From: JBAYVY01 sp041674345
Lineage (GTDB): Bacteria; Planctomycetota; Phycisphaerae; Phycisphaerales; Zrk34
Assembly (NCBI GenBank): GCA_041674345.1
Contig: JBAYVY010000004.1
Location: 1 to 28,779 of the forward strand
Length of the DNA stretch: 28,779 nucleotides
Reading direction: 5' to 3'
The notes beneath the pieces were generated by a model, which had not been told where the DNA came from, did not search any database, and was given only the letters and a program-made list of their open reading frames with translations. Shown one piece after another: positions 22,329 through 28,779 of the stretch (within the stretch, counting starts at the first letter, position 1; every line of letters begins with the position of its first letter). The position numbers were made by a program, and so were the translations under genes.

Positions 22329-22505
22329 ATGTGGCGAGACCCTATTGTCGAAGAAGTGCGATCGGCGCGGGAAAAACTCGCGGTCAAGTGGGCGAAAGAT
22401 TCAATCGCATGGCGGGCGCATCAGAAACGACTGCTTAAGCAATGGCCGGGCCGCGTGGTAAGCAAATCGCAACTCGACAAGGAACGCGCATCGAAGGCAC
22501 GGTAG
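22329..22505 (+). CDS. Small partner (candidate antitoxin) of the PIN protein
   Basis: 58 residues from ATG 22329, with AGGAAGGA upstream; an ATG at 22308 would add seven residues and overlap the PIN gene. Sequence MWRDPIVEEVRSAREKLAVKWAKD: the DPIVEEVR-x-x-RE start is, from memory, common in small proteins next to this PIN family in cyanobacteria and planctomycetes. It is basic at the end (SKSQLDKERASKAR). Here the order is toxin first, partner second. An antitoxin role is inference from position. Confidence 0.68.
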   Translation: MWRDPIVEEVRSAREKLAVKWAKDSIAWRAHQKRLLKQWPGRVVSKSQLDKERASKAR

Positions 22506-22588
22506 TGCAATCCTCGTCACGTCGTCCGATTCGCTGGTCTGGCAGCAAGAAGCCCACGGCGTGAATCGGGCGGGGTCCGGGGGCGGGG

Positions 22589-24217
22589 TTACTCGGCTTC
22601 CAGTTCCTTCAGTATTTTCGCGGCATTTTTGTCGCCGGCGTCGGCGGCCTTGCGGTACCAGGCGATGGCCTGTTCGCGGTCGGCGGGGACGCCCAGTCCC
22701 TTGCGATACACCATGCCGAGGTTGCACATGGCCTGCGTTTCGCGGGCTTTGGCGGCGAGTCGGAACCAGCGGGCGGCTTCGTTGGCGTCGGCGGGTACGC
22801 CGGAGCCGTCCAGGTACATCACGCCGATGTTCGTCCTGGCCTTGGCGTGGCCCTGATCGGATGCCTTGAGATACCACTGCATGGCCAGCGAGAAATCCTG
22901 CTCCACACCTTCGCCGCCATGATAGCGACGGCCCAATTCGTACTGGGCGTTGCCAAAGCCCTTCTCCGCGGAGCGGCGAAACCACTGCAATGCCAGTTCG
23001 TCGCTTTTCTCCACGCCCTCGCCGTTTTGGTACATGAACGCGATGTTGCATATGGCCATGCCGCTGCCCCGTTCGGCGGCCCGCAGGTACCACTTCATCG
23101 CCTCGGCATGATCGACCGGCACGCCCATGCCGCGGTTGTGAAAGTAGCCGATGTTGAGGATTGAATCGGCGTGGCCCTTCTCGGCGGCCTTGTGATACCA
23201 CTTCAATGCTTCGGGGTAGTTCACCGGCACGCCGCCGCCCCATTGGTACATGCGCGCGATGTCGTACATGGCGTACACTTCGCCCCGTTCGGCGGCTTTC
23301 AAATCCCACTGCATCGCCTGGGCGTAATCCTTTTTCACGCCCTCTCCGTAGAGATAGGCGTCGGCCAGGTGGTACATGGCCAGCGAATCGCCGCCCTCGG
23401 CTCCCTTGCGATACCATTGCACCGCCTGGGCCAGGTTCTTTGGAACGCCGAATCCCTCCGCGTGCATGTAGCCGATCTGACACATCGCCTCGGCGTGGCC
23501 CTTGTCCGCCGCCTGGAGGTAGTGCCGCATCGCCTGGTCGTAATTTTTCGTCACGCCGAAGCCGTGCAGATACATCTGGCCCAGGTGATACATCCCGTTG
23601 CGGTTGTCCGCGGCCGCGGCCTTCTCGAACCACCATTTCGCCAGTTCCAGATTGCGTTCGATGGCTCCGCCGTTCAGGTACAACAGGCCGAGATTGCACA
23701 TGGCCGTGTCCTGTCCCCCGTCCGCCGCCTTGCGATACCACCATACCGCCAGCGGAATGTCCTTCGCCACGCCGTGGCCCTGCTCATATGTCCATCCGAG
23801 GTAGTTCATTGAGCCGACGTCGCCCTTGTCCGCCGCGATCGTGAACCACTTGACCGCTGCGACATAATCCTGCGTCACGCCCGCGCCGTCGGCGTACATT
23901 CGACCGAGGCGTTTGATCGCCGCGATGTTTCCCGCGTCCGCCGCCTGACGGTAATGCGATACCGCCGCGTCGTAATCCTTGCGGTCACGCGCCTCGTCGC
24001 CCAATCGCAACGCTTCGACGTCGGCGGACACCCGCGGCGGCGCTGGTTCAAGCGGCGGCGGCAATTGCGGGGCGGACGACTGGACCGGGGGTGGGGGCGG
24101 GGCCATCGGTGGCGATGCTTGTTCCGGGGGCGGGCCGGACGTGGCGCGACCGGCTGCCAGCAGACACCCGGCGATCAGCAACGTTCGGCCAAGTTGTCCG
24201 GGCGATCGTTTACGCAT
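22589..24217 (-). CDS. Sel1-repeat (SLR) lipoprotein with 13 repeats
   Basis: 542 residues from ATG 24215-24217. The signal peptide RKRSPGQLGRTLLIAGC ends in a lipobox (IAGC, Cys about 19), predicting a lipid anchor. A Pro-rich linker (about 30-65) follows. From about residue 87 to the end there are 13 units of 36 residues with the Sel1 pattern A-x-x-W-(Y/F)-x-K-A-A-(D/E)-x-G-x-x-x-A-x-x-x-(L/I)-G-x-(M/L)-Y-x-x-G-x-G-V; the last is partial. Such repeats form a superhelix used for protein-protein contacts. Function is not deducible. It lies eight bases beyond the vapC stop in the same direction, so it could be read from the vapBC promoter. The many antisense frames over it come from the repeats. 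Confidence 0.9.
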   Translation of the reverse strand: MRKRSPGQLGRTLLIAGCLLAAGRATSGPPPEQASPPMAPPPPPVQSSAPQLPPPLEPAPPRVSADVEALRLGDEARDRKDYDAAVSHYRQAADAGNIAAIKRLGRMYADGAGVTQDYVAAVKWFTIAADKGDVGSMNYLGWTYEQGHGVAKDIPLAVWWYRKAADGGQDTAMCNLGLLYLNGGAIERNLELAKWWFEKAAAADNRNGMYHLGQMYLHGFGVTKNYDQAMRHYLQAADKGHAEAMCQIGYMHAEGFGVPKNLAQAVQWYRKGAEGGDSLAMYHLADAYLYGEGVKKDYAQAMQWDLKAAERGEVYAMYDIARMYQWGGGVPVNYPEALKWYHKAAEKGHADSILNIGYFHNRGMGVPVDHAEAMKWYLRAAERGSGMAICNIAFMYQNGEGVEKSDELALQWFRRSAEKGFGNAQYELGRRYHGGEGVEQDFSLAMQWYLKASDQGHAKARTNIGVMYLDGSGVPADANEAARWFRLAAKARETQAMCNLGMVYRKGLGVPADREQAIAWYRKAADAGDKNAAKILKELEAE

Positions 24218-24225
24218 GTTCCACC

Positions 24226-24627
24226 TCACGAAACCAGCAGCGCGTCGAAACCGGCCTGCGAAAAATGACGATCGGCGGTCAGCGCGTCGGCCAGGCCCTC
24301 GCGCTGCATGACGATGAAGGAGATGCAATCCGTCAGACTCCACGCCTTGTCCGAACGGGCGGCATAGAGTCCGATTCCGCGATCAAACAATTCCTGCGAA
24401 GCGGGAATGAATTGGACGCTGGGAGAGTTTCGCAGCGAAGCGATGATCGCATGGAACAAGGCGCGGTTATATGGCGCGGCGAGATACGCGGCCAATTCGG
24501 TCATCACCCATGCGGTGGTCACCACCACAGGTAAATGATCGGACCATTTTTTCGCCTCGACGTGGTTGGCGTCATCCGGGGCGAGTACCGCGATGAAATA
24601 AGATGTATCAGCGAAGACCCGGTTCAT
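24226..24627 (-). CDS. vapC: VapC-type PIN toxin (intact)
   Basis: 133 residues starting at 24625-24627, overlapping the preceding antitoxin stop by ATGA. The PIN active-site acids are all visible: D7 (FADTSYFIAVL), E44 (VMTELAAYL), D100 (WSLTDCISFIVM) and D119 (ALTADRHF). Such toxins cleave tRNA or rRNA with Mg ions. It is the only PIN/HEPN/Fic toxin in the window with an uninterrupted frame. It is followed closely by the Sel1 lipoprotein gene. Confidence 0.9.
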   Translation of the reverse strand: MNRVFADTSYFIAVLAPDDANHVEAKKWSDHLPVVVTTAWVMTELAAYLAAPYNRALFHAIIASLRNSPSVQFIPASQELFDRGIGLYAARSDKAWSLTDCISFIVMQREGLADALTADRHFSQAGFDALLVS

Positions 24628-24827
24628 CGCTTGGGTGTTCCATAAATGTAATGATCGTGTTGGACCGAACCGTCAGAGGGCAAGTTTTTGCCCTTGCCGG
24701 CCAAAGTGCGCAAGGTTTCGCTTAGCGAAGATTGGATGGGTTGAATCAAGACCTCGCTGCCTTCGGGCAACTTGACATCATCGTCGAGTACCGCGACGCC
24801 GTTCTTGATGTGTCCCTTGTAGGTCAT
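24624..24827 (-). CDS. VapC partner antitoxin (AbrB/AF2212-like or DUF-type)
   Basis: 67 residues from ATG 24825-24827 with GGAG upstream. The pattern MTYKGHIKNGVAVLDDDVKLPEGSEVLI is the short beta-rich form (strand - G-V-x-L-x-x-x-x-x-LPEGSEV) used by small antitoxins next to PIN toxins, similar to the AF2212/DUF104 class. The C-terminal half (TLRTLAGKGKNLPSDGSVQH and HDHYIYG) should wrap the toxin; the HDHYIYG end is frequent in such antitoxins. Coupled to vapC by ATGA. Promoter TATAAT 37 bases upstream. Confidence 0.85.
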   Translation of the reverse strand: MTYKGHIKNGVAVLDDDVKLPEGSEVLIQPIQSSLSETLRTLAGKGKNLPSDGSVQHDHYIYGTPKR

Positions 24828-24863
24828 GCGGGTACTCCGGGATTCCGGGGGGTGCGATGGATG

Positions 24864-24869
24864 ATTATA
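24864..24869 (-). promoter_or_regulatory. -10 box TATAAT of the vapBC unit
   Basis: TATAAT on the minus strand, 36 bases before the antitoxin ATG and just after the xerC terminator hairpin. No obvious TTGACA -35. Confidence 0.6.
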
Positions 24870-24885
24870 GCGGTGGTTCATTGGA

Positions 24886-24913
24886 AAGCCCACGGACAGG
24901 AGTCCGTGGGCTT
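24886..24913 (-). terminator. Hairpin after the Xer gene
   Basis: AAGCCCACGGAC (24886-24897), loop AGGA, GTCCGTGGGCTT (24902-24913): twelve perfect pairs. On the minus strand it is followed by TTCC, so the U-run is weak. It starts 20 bases after the recombinase stop codon. Confidence 0.75.
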
Positions 24914-24932
24914 GGGGGGATGTTCAACGGAA

Positions 24933-25943
24933 TTACACCGCGCGGGGGTGGGCCTGGTCGTAGGCCTGGCGCATGCGCTGGGTGGTCAGATGCGTGTAGA
25001 TTTGCGTGGTGGACAGCGACTGGTGGCCGAGCAGTTCCTGCACGCTGCGCAGGTCCGCGCCGTTGTCCAGCAGGTGCGTGGCGAAACTGTGACGCAGGGT
25101 GTGGGGGCTGATGTGGATGTCCATGCCGGCGATCTGCAAATACTTGTCGAGTTTGCGGCGAACCGAGCGGCTGGACAAGCGTCCGCCCGCCTTGTTGATG
25201 AACAGCGGAACGGACTGGCCGGTGCGGGCGGCTTCGACGACGGCGGCGAATCGGCGGTCGTTTTCGAGCATCTGCACATAGTGCGCGATGGCGCGCAGGG
25301 CGTGCGAGCCGAGCGGGACGATGCGTTCTTTTTTGCCTTTGCCGCGGATGGTGAGGGCTTCGCCGATCTCATCGAGGTCGTTGCGGTTGAGATCGACCAG
25401 TTCGCTGACGCGCACGCCGGTGGAATAGAGGGTTTCGAGAATGGCGCGGTCACGTGCGCCGAGGGTGTCGGAATCGTCGGGCGTACCGAGCAGTTTTTCG
25501 ATTTCCTCGACGGTGATCGCCTTGGGCAGGCGTTTGGCCTGTTTGGGCGAGCGGATGAGCAGCATGGGGTTGGTTTCGACCATGCCCTGCCGCGCGAGGT
25601 ATTTGTAGAAGCTGCGCAACGTGGCGATTTTTCTCGCCATGGTCGCGGGGGAATACTGGAACTGATCGAGGTGGGTGAGGAACTGGCGGATCGACAAGGC
25701 GTCGGCCTCGACGATCTTTCGACCGATCCCCGCCCCCGGAAGCTGGGTATCGGCCCCCGGAAGCTGTTGTGTATCGGGTGCGGATGGGGCATCGGCGGCG
25801 GGGGTCGCCGAGGGCATCTGATCGCCGAGGAACTCGGCGTATTGCCGCAGGTCCGCGCCGTAGCAGCGGGCGGTGTACGGGCTGAAGTGGCGTTCGAGGC
25901 GGAGGTAATCCAGGAACTGTTGGATGACGACGATGTCGCTCAT
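24933..25943 (-). CDS. xerC: Tyrosine recombinase XerC/XerD family with a micro-repeat insertion
   Basis: 336 residues (family about 300) from ATG 25941-25943. The SAM-like N-terminal domain (FLDYLRLERHFSPYTARCYG) and catalytic domain are complete: R178 (STGVRVSELV), K204 (GKGKKERIVP), H281 and R284 (HTLRHSFATHLL), H307 (LLGHQSLSTTQ) and Tyr nucleophile Y316 (IYTH). XerC/D resolves chromosome dimers at dif. Residues about 44-75 are an Ala/Pro-rich insertion with QQLPGADTQLPGAG, encoded by two copies of CAGCTTCCGGGGGC, lying in the N-terminal domain where other Xer proteins have a short loop. Whether it is XerC or XerD cannot be settled. No neighbouring mobile genes suggest an integrase role. 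Confidence 0.92.
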   Translation of the reverse strand: MSDIVVIQQFLDYLRLERHFSPYTARCYGADLRQYAEFLGDQMPSATPAADAPSAPDTQQLPGADTQLPGAGIGRKIVEADALSIRQFLTHLDQFQYSPATMARKIATLRSFYKYLARQGMVETNPMLLIRSPKQAKRLPKAITVEEIEKLLGTPDDSDTLGARDRAILETLYSTGVRVSELVDLNRNDLDEIGEALTIRGKGKKERIVPLGSHALRAIAHYVQMLENDRRFAAVVEAARTGQSVPLFINKAGGRLSSRSVRRKLDKYLQIAGMDIHISPHTLRHSFATHLLDNGADLRSVQELLGHQSLSTTQIYTHLTTQRMRQAYDQAHPRAV

Positions 25944-25963
25944 GGTGATGCTCCGTAATTTAG

Positions 25964-25991
25964 TTTCGAGTTTCGGGTTTCGGGTTTCGAG
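25964..25991. repeat. TTTCGAG/TTTCGGG heptamer x4 tandem repeat
   Basis: Four consecutive heptamers TTTCGAG, TTTCGGG, TTTCGGG, TTTCGAG, 20 bases upstream of the recombinase start codon and just downstream of the next gene's stop. Confidence 0.95.
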
Positions 25992-26003
25992 GGACACACG
26001 GGG

Positions 26004-26255
26004 TTAATCGGGAGTGGCTTGGAGTTTTTTCAGCGAGGCGCTCATGTTGCCGCCCATCTGGTGGCAGAGGACGGCGGCGTCGAACCAGTCGAAGGTGCTT
26101 TTGGGATCACGGGCCGTGGACGCCAGCCAGTGAAGGACGACCTGTTCCTCGCCGGGCATGTAACGAAAAACCCATCGCTGATCCTTTTTGGTCAGGACCA
26201 GTTGGCGGGGCTGGGTCGAAGCGGTTGAATTTCCGGGGGTGGGGGCGTCGGACAT
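26004..26255 (-). CDS. Small conserved-looking protein, unknown
   Basis: 83 residues from ATG 26253-26255 with GGGAGGA upstream, which excludes an earlier ATG at 26285. Disordered N-terminus (APTPGNSTASTQ, containing one TTCCGGGGG micro-repeat) then a compact part KKDQRWVFRYMPGEEQVVLHW followed by FDWFDAAVLCHQMG. No known motif recognised. It lies between the envelope lipoprotein gene and the recombinase gene in the same direction and may be co-transcribed with the former. Confidence 0.72.
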   Translation of the reverse strand: MSDAPTPGNSTASTQPRQLVLTKKDQRWVFRYMPGEEQVVLHWLASTARDPKSTFDWFDAAVLCHQMGGNMSASLKKLQATPD

Positions 26256-26302
26256 TCGTGAATCCTCCCTGATCGGGCGATTCACGCTTGTCGATCAGGT
26301 GA

Positions 26303-27118
26303 CTAGGGGTTGTTCTGTCTCGCCGGGGCCGATGAATCGGACCCGCCGGGGGGCGGAGCGATGCGGGCCGTCTCCGCCAGCAACAGGTTTTTTGTCAGTT
26401 CAAAACTGACGAATTCCGCGTAAAGGTCCATGTTGATGAGGTAACTGCGCCAACCGGCGGGGCTTTCCAGCGGCACGCGACCGACCGAGTATCGCTGCAA
26501 CGCCGCGATCACCTCGTGATTCGCCGCGTCAAAGTAACCCGCCGCCTGCGCCACCGGCTGACTGTACCGCGTCGTGCCTTGCGGCAACCGCGAATCGGTG
26601 CCGGCGTAAGTCATCTCTCGCGAATCCAAACTTCCGGCATCCGATGACGGATTGCGCCGGCTGTAAAGTTGCAACGTCACGCCGATCTTCGGCGGCTCGT
26701 AAGGGTCCCAGCCGGTCATCGACCCGACGATCAATCCATCGCAATCCAGCGTCTGAATCAGCGCCATCGCGTCGGTCACGCTGCGTACTTCTCGCAGTTT
26801 CAGGGCGGCCATCGCATCCATGACGCGATTGGTCGGCAGGACGATCATGCCCCGCACCTGCGCGATCTGCTGACCGATCTTGTCAGCCATCACCGCGCCG
26901 TCGGCGATCGACGTGCCGGTCTCGTTCCGCAGCGGCACCACCGCCCACAACTTCGGGCCGGGGTACGGGCTGGTCAGCGTGCCGGGCTGCTGGATGCGCT
27001 CCTTGGTCAACCATTCACACCCGCTCAGCGCGAACACCACCACCGTCACCGCCGGCCACAGCCACGCGATGCCGCTCAACCGAACCTTTTTACTTGTCAT
27101 GGCGTCCTGCCAATTCAT
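26303..27118 (-). CDS. Envelope lipoprotein, possibly CsgG/LpoB-like fold
   Basis: 271 residues from ATG 27116-27118 with GGAG eight bases upstream; ATG 27100 or 27136 are alternatives. The signal peptide ends in the lipobox ALSGC (Cys34). The mature domain begins with KLWAVVPLRNETG, then ADKIGQQIAQVRGMIVLPTN, RVMDAMAALKLREVRSV and DCDGLIVGSMTGWD. This order (strand-P-x-x-N-x-(T/S)-G, then 'V.P...V..A', then a 'ADGLIVG' strand) resembles the CsgG/LpoB/TolB-N-type periplasmic fold. That is a fold-level guess. It sits downstream of a TolB-like lipoprotein gene, suggesting both act at the cell envelope. Confidence 0.72.
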   Translation of the reverse strand: MNWQDAMTSKKVRLSGIAWLWPAVTVVVFALSGCEWLTKERIQQPGTLTSPYPGPKLWAVVPLRNETGTSIADGAVMADKIGQQIAQVRGMIVLPTNRVMDAMAALKLREVRSVTDAMALIQTLDCDGLIVGSMTGWDPYEPPKIGVTLQLYSRRNPSSDAGSLDSREMTYAGTDSRLPQGTTRYSQPVAQAAGYFDAANHEVIAALQRYSVGRVPLESPAGWRSYLINMDLYAEFVSFELTKNLLLAETARIAPPPGGSDSSAPARQNNP

Positions 27119-27143
27119 GGGTGATGCTCCGCTCACCGGGTTA

Positions 27144-27217
27144 ATGCGCTATGCGGGATGCGTTGATGCGGTGTGCGGAAGAGGGCGAACCCGCATCCCG
27201 CAATCCGCACGGCGCAT
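27144..27217. repeat. ATGCGG-based imperfect inverted repeat
   Basis: Left arm 27144-27178 (ATGCGCTATGCGGGATGCG and on) and right arm 27191-27217 (CCGCATCCCGCAATCCGCAC and on) are imperfect reverse complements made of ATGCGG-type units. They lie between two same-strand lipoprotein genes, so the hairpin could affect the relative expression of the two. Confidence 0.7.
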
Positions 27218-27224
27218 CTCGCGT

Positions 27225-28628
27225 TCATTCCGTCGGCACTGTCGCCGTGGCCGGGTTGTCCTGCGTCTTGCCCTGATCGGCCAACTGCACGCGCGGGGTC
27301 GTCGCCGACCGCACCGCCCACAGGTTGTCGTTGCCCGAACGGTTGGACACGAAGTAAACAAACCCGTCCCGGCTCCACGCCGGTTGAAGATTCACAAACT
27401 TGTCCGTCGTCAACTGCCGCCGACCCGTGCCATCGACGTTGATGACCCACAATTCCCCGCTCACCGGTCGGCCCCCGGAACCGCCCCCGCCCCCGGAACC
27501 GCCCCCGGAACCGCCCCCGGAAGTGGAAGTTGCCGCCTGGCCCGTCGGGTTCATCACGGTGACAAACGCCAGTTCGCGTCCGTCGGGACTCCACGTCGGA
27601 TTGATGCACGCGGCATTGGCCGACGCGGCGATCTCGGTCGGTCTCGTCGCCTCGCCCTTGTTGTAGTCCAGCGTCCAGATGCTGAACCAGCGTGTGCCGC
27701 GATAACGCGCCCGCTGGAACGCGATCTTTCCGCCGTCCGGGCTGAACGACGGAAACAGGCCGTAGCCGAGGAACCGGCGTTGGGCCGGGTTGTCCACGTC
27801 AATCGTCACGATTTCCCACTGGCCGGACTGTTCGCCCAGCGAACAGAAGACCAGTTGCTTGCCGTCGGGACTCCACGATGGATGCAATTCCTGCGTCGGG
27901 CTGCTGGTCAGTTGCACGGGCTGACTCTCGCCCCCGCCCCCGCCCCCGGACGGATTGAATGGCATGACGTAAATGTCCCAGTTGCCGTTGCGGTCGGAGC
28001 AGAACGCCAGCCGTTTGCCGTCGGGGCTGACCGCGGGCATGGTGTCGTTGCCGGGGTCGCTGGTCAGTTGCGTGACGGTGTTTCCCGTGACGGATTTGGT
28101 GTAGATATCCGCGGTGGGGCGGTGTTGCGTGGAGGCGAAATAGAGCGTCTGGCCGTCCGGGCTGACGGTGACATCGAAGTCCGCCCCTTCAGGCGTGAAC
28201 GTGATCTGTCGCGTGTTGCCGAACGAATCATTGGGCAATTCGGAGGGGGAACCGGGCAGTTCGCCGTAAAGATTCATATTACTGACGAACCGCGCGGGCC
28301 GGTCGCCGTCGCCGGCGGTGGGGGAGCCGATGAAGGTGGGTTGCACAGAGGCGGAGTCGGGATTGATGAACGCGGCGACGGACTGATAGACGGCATCATG
28401 GCGTGGGGATTGAACGACTTGGTTTTTATCAGCCGCGGCTTCCGAGCCGCGGTTCACCGCCGGCGTGGTGGTGACGGCGGGGTCGTTGACGCGGATCGGC
28501 TCAATGACGCCGATTTCCCGCCCGACGTTGTTCATGGCCTGTCGGGTTTGCGAGCAGCCGACGGTCAGCAGCATCGCACCGGTGAAAGTGAGCAGTCGCC
28601 AGGTTGTTGATGTCCGGTTCATCAGCAT
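27225..28628 (-). CDS. TolB-like PD40 beta-propeller lipoprotein
   Basis: 467 residues from ATG 28626-28628 (MLMNRTS; ATG 28622 is two codons later). The signal peptide ends in LLTVGC (Cys25), so it is probably lipid-anchored. From about residue 140 there are six PD40/WD40-like TolB repeats, each with an SPDG-type turn: at about 156, 201, 253, 296, 347 and a variant SRDG at 419. They alternate with DIYVM, WEIVTI and LWVINV strands. Two Gly-rich insertions lie in blade loops: about 227-233 (GGGGGG) and about 370-386 (SGGGSGGGSGGGGGSGG), the latter encoded by four CCCCCGGAA micro-repeats. TolB proper binds Pal; here the lipid anchor and absence of tolA, pal or other tol genes leave the role open. 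It is followed by another lipoprotein gene. Confidence 0.87.
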   Translation of the reverse strand: MLMNRTSTTWRLLTFTGAMLLTVGCSQTRQAMNNVGREIGVIEPIRVNDPAVTTTPAVNRGSEAAADKNQVVQSPRHDAVYQSVAAFINPDSASVQPTFIGSPTAGDGDRPARFVSNMNLYGELPGSPSELPNDSFGNTRQITFTPEGADFDVTVSPDGQTLYFASTQHRPTADIYTKSVTGNTVTQLTSDPGNDTMPAVSPDGKRLAFCSDRNGNWDIYVMPFNPSGGGGGGESQPVQLTSSPTQELHPSWSPDGKQLVFCSLGEQSGQWEIVTIDVDNPAQRRFLGYGLFPSFSPDGGKIAFQRARYRGTRWFSIWTLDYNKGEATRPTEIAASANAACINPTWSPDGRELAFVTVMNPTGQAATSTSGGGSGGGSGGGGGSGGRPVSGELWVINVDGTGRRQLTTDKFVNLQPAWSRDGFVYFVSNRSGNDNLWAVRSATTPRVQLADQGKTQDNPATATVPTE

Positions 28629-28779
28629 GATTCCACATTCAAGGAGTTGTCGAAACCATCGCACACGCGATTCGCCTCGCCGTGGTCCGATGCTTGCTTA
28701 CCGGCGACCACTGCTTTACTTCCGGGGGCGTCTGATAATTTTTCGGCCAAACCACCCCCTTGGGGTGAGCGCAATGAAA
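28629..28779. other. Right edge, upstream of the TolB-like gene
   Basis: No gene seen in the last 150 bases. It has one TTCCGGGGGC repeat (28720) and the palindromic string CCCCCTTGGGG near 28754-28766. The promoter of the TolB-like gene should be here but is not evident. Confidence 0.4.

Noticed and set aside
22401..23844. Repetitive frames on both strands over the Sel1 gene
   Set aside because: Periodic look is caused by the 36-residue Sel1 repeats read out of frame.

Overview
The window looks like chromosomal DNA of a GC-rich Gram-negative-type bacterium, most likely a planctomycete (Planctomycetota, possibly Phycisphaerae). The reasons are a lipid A gene (lpxB), several lipoprotein signal peptides, a PEP-CTERM exosortase-sorted surface protein, a type III glutamine synthetase, an MlaE-type permease, many toxin-antitoxin (TA) loci, and intergenic DNA full of short heptamer repeats. 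The taxonomic call is inference; no rRNA or other marker is present.

Layout. 1-560: C-terminal tail of a probable IS66-type transposase, then non-coding DNA. 560-5190: lpxB, a four-CxxC zinc-knuckle protein, an alpha/beta hydrolase, thiol peroxidase (tpx) and a zinc-ribbon membrane protein. 5190-8760: larE, then an accessory block with an MntA/HepT module (HepT frameshifted), a small membrane protein, and an ATGA-coupled chain hicB - 20-codon hicA remnant - zeta-like toxin - 65-aa partner. 8760-13350: aroB, a membrane protein, an RHH antitoxin/Doc pair (Doc frameshifted) and guaA. 13760-15860: a plus-strand cluster of HEAT-like lipoprotein, RsbW-like kinase, STAS protein and MlaE permease, closed by a strong terminator. 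15980-21770: PEP-CTERM protein, glnN (with terminator) and uvrB. 21820-24830: a frameshifted PIN toxin with its small partner, a 13-repeat Sel1 lipoprotein and an intact VapBC pair. 24930-28630: a XerC/D recombinase, a small conserved protein, an envelope lipoprotein and a TolB-like beta-propeller lipoprotein.

Three patterns stand out. First, five TA-type loci lie within 28.8 kb. Three toxins (HepT, Doc, PIN) carry a single frame disruption and a fourth (HicA) is cut to 20 codons, while every housekeeping gene is open. Second, the 9-mer TTCCGGGGG/CCCCCGGAA occurs at least 19 times, sometimes as clustered copies that make in-frame insertions in GuaA, the Xer recombinase and the TolB-like protein, in different reading frames and both orientations. 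Third, intergenic gaps carry heptamer tandem repeats, often arranged as imperfect palindromes, and a separate 25-bp hairpin element sits just after the stop codons of doc, guaA and glnN in the same orientation.

The best candidate for an undescribed unit is the hicB-hicA'-zeta-small gene chain at 7329-8336, driven from a TATAAT promoter block that is almost identical (22 of 25 bases, same distance to the start codon) to one in front of the neighbouring membrane-protein gene.
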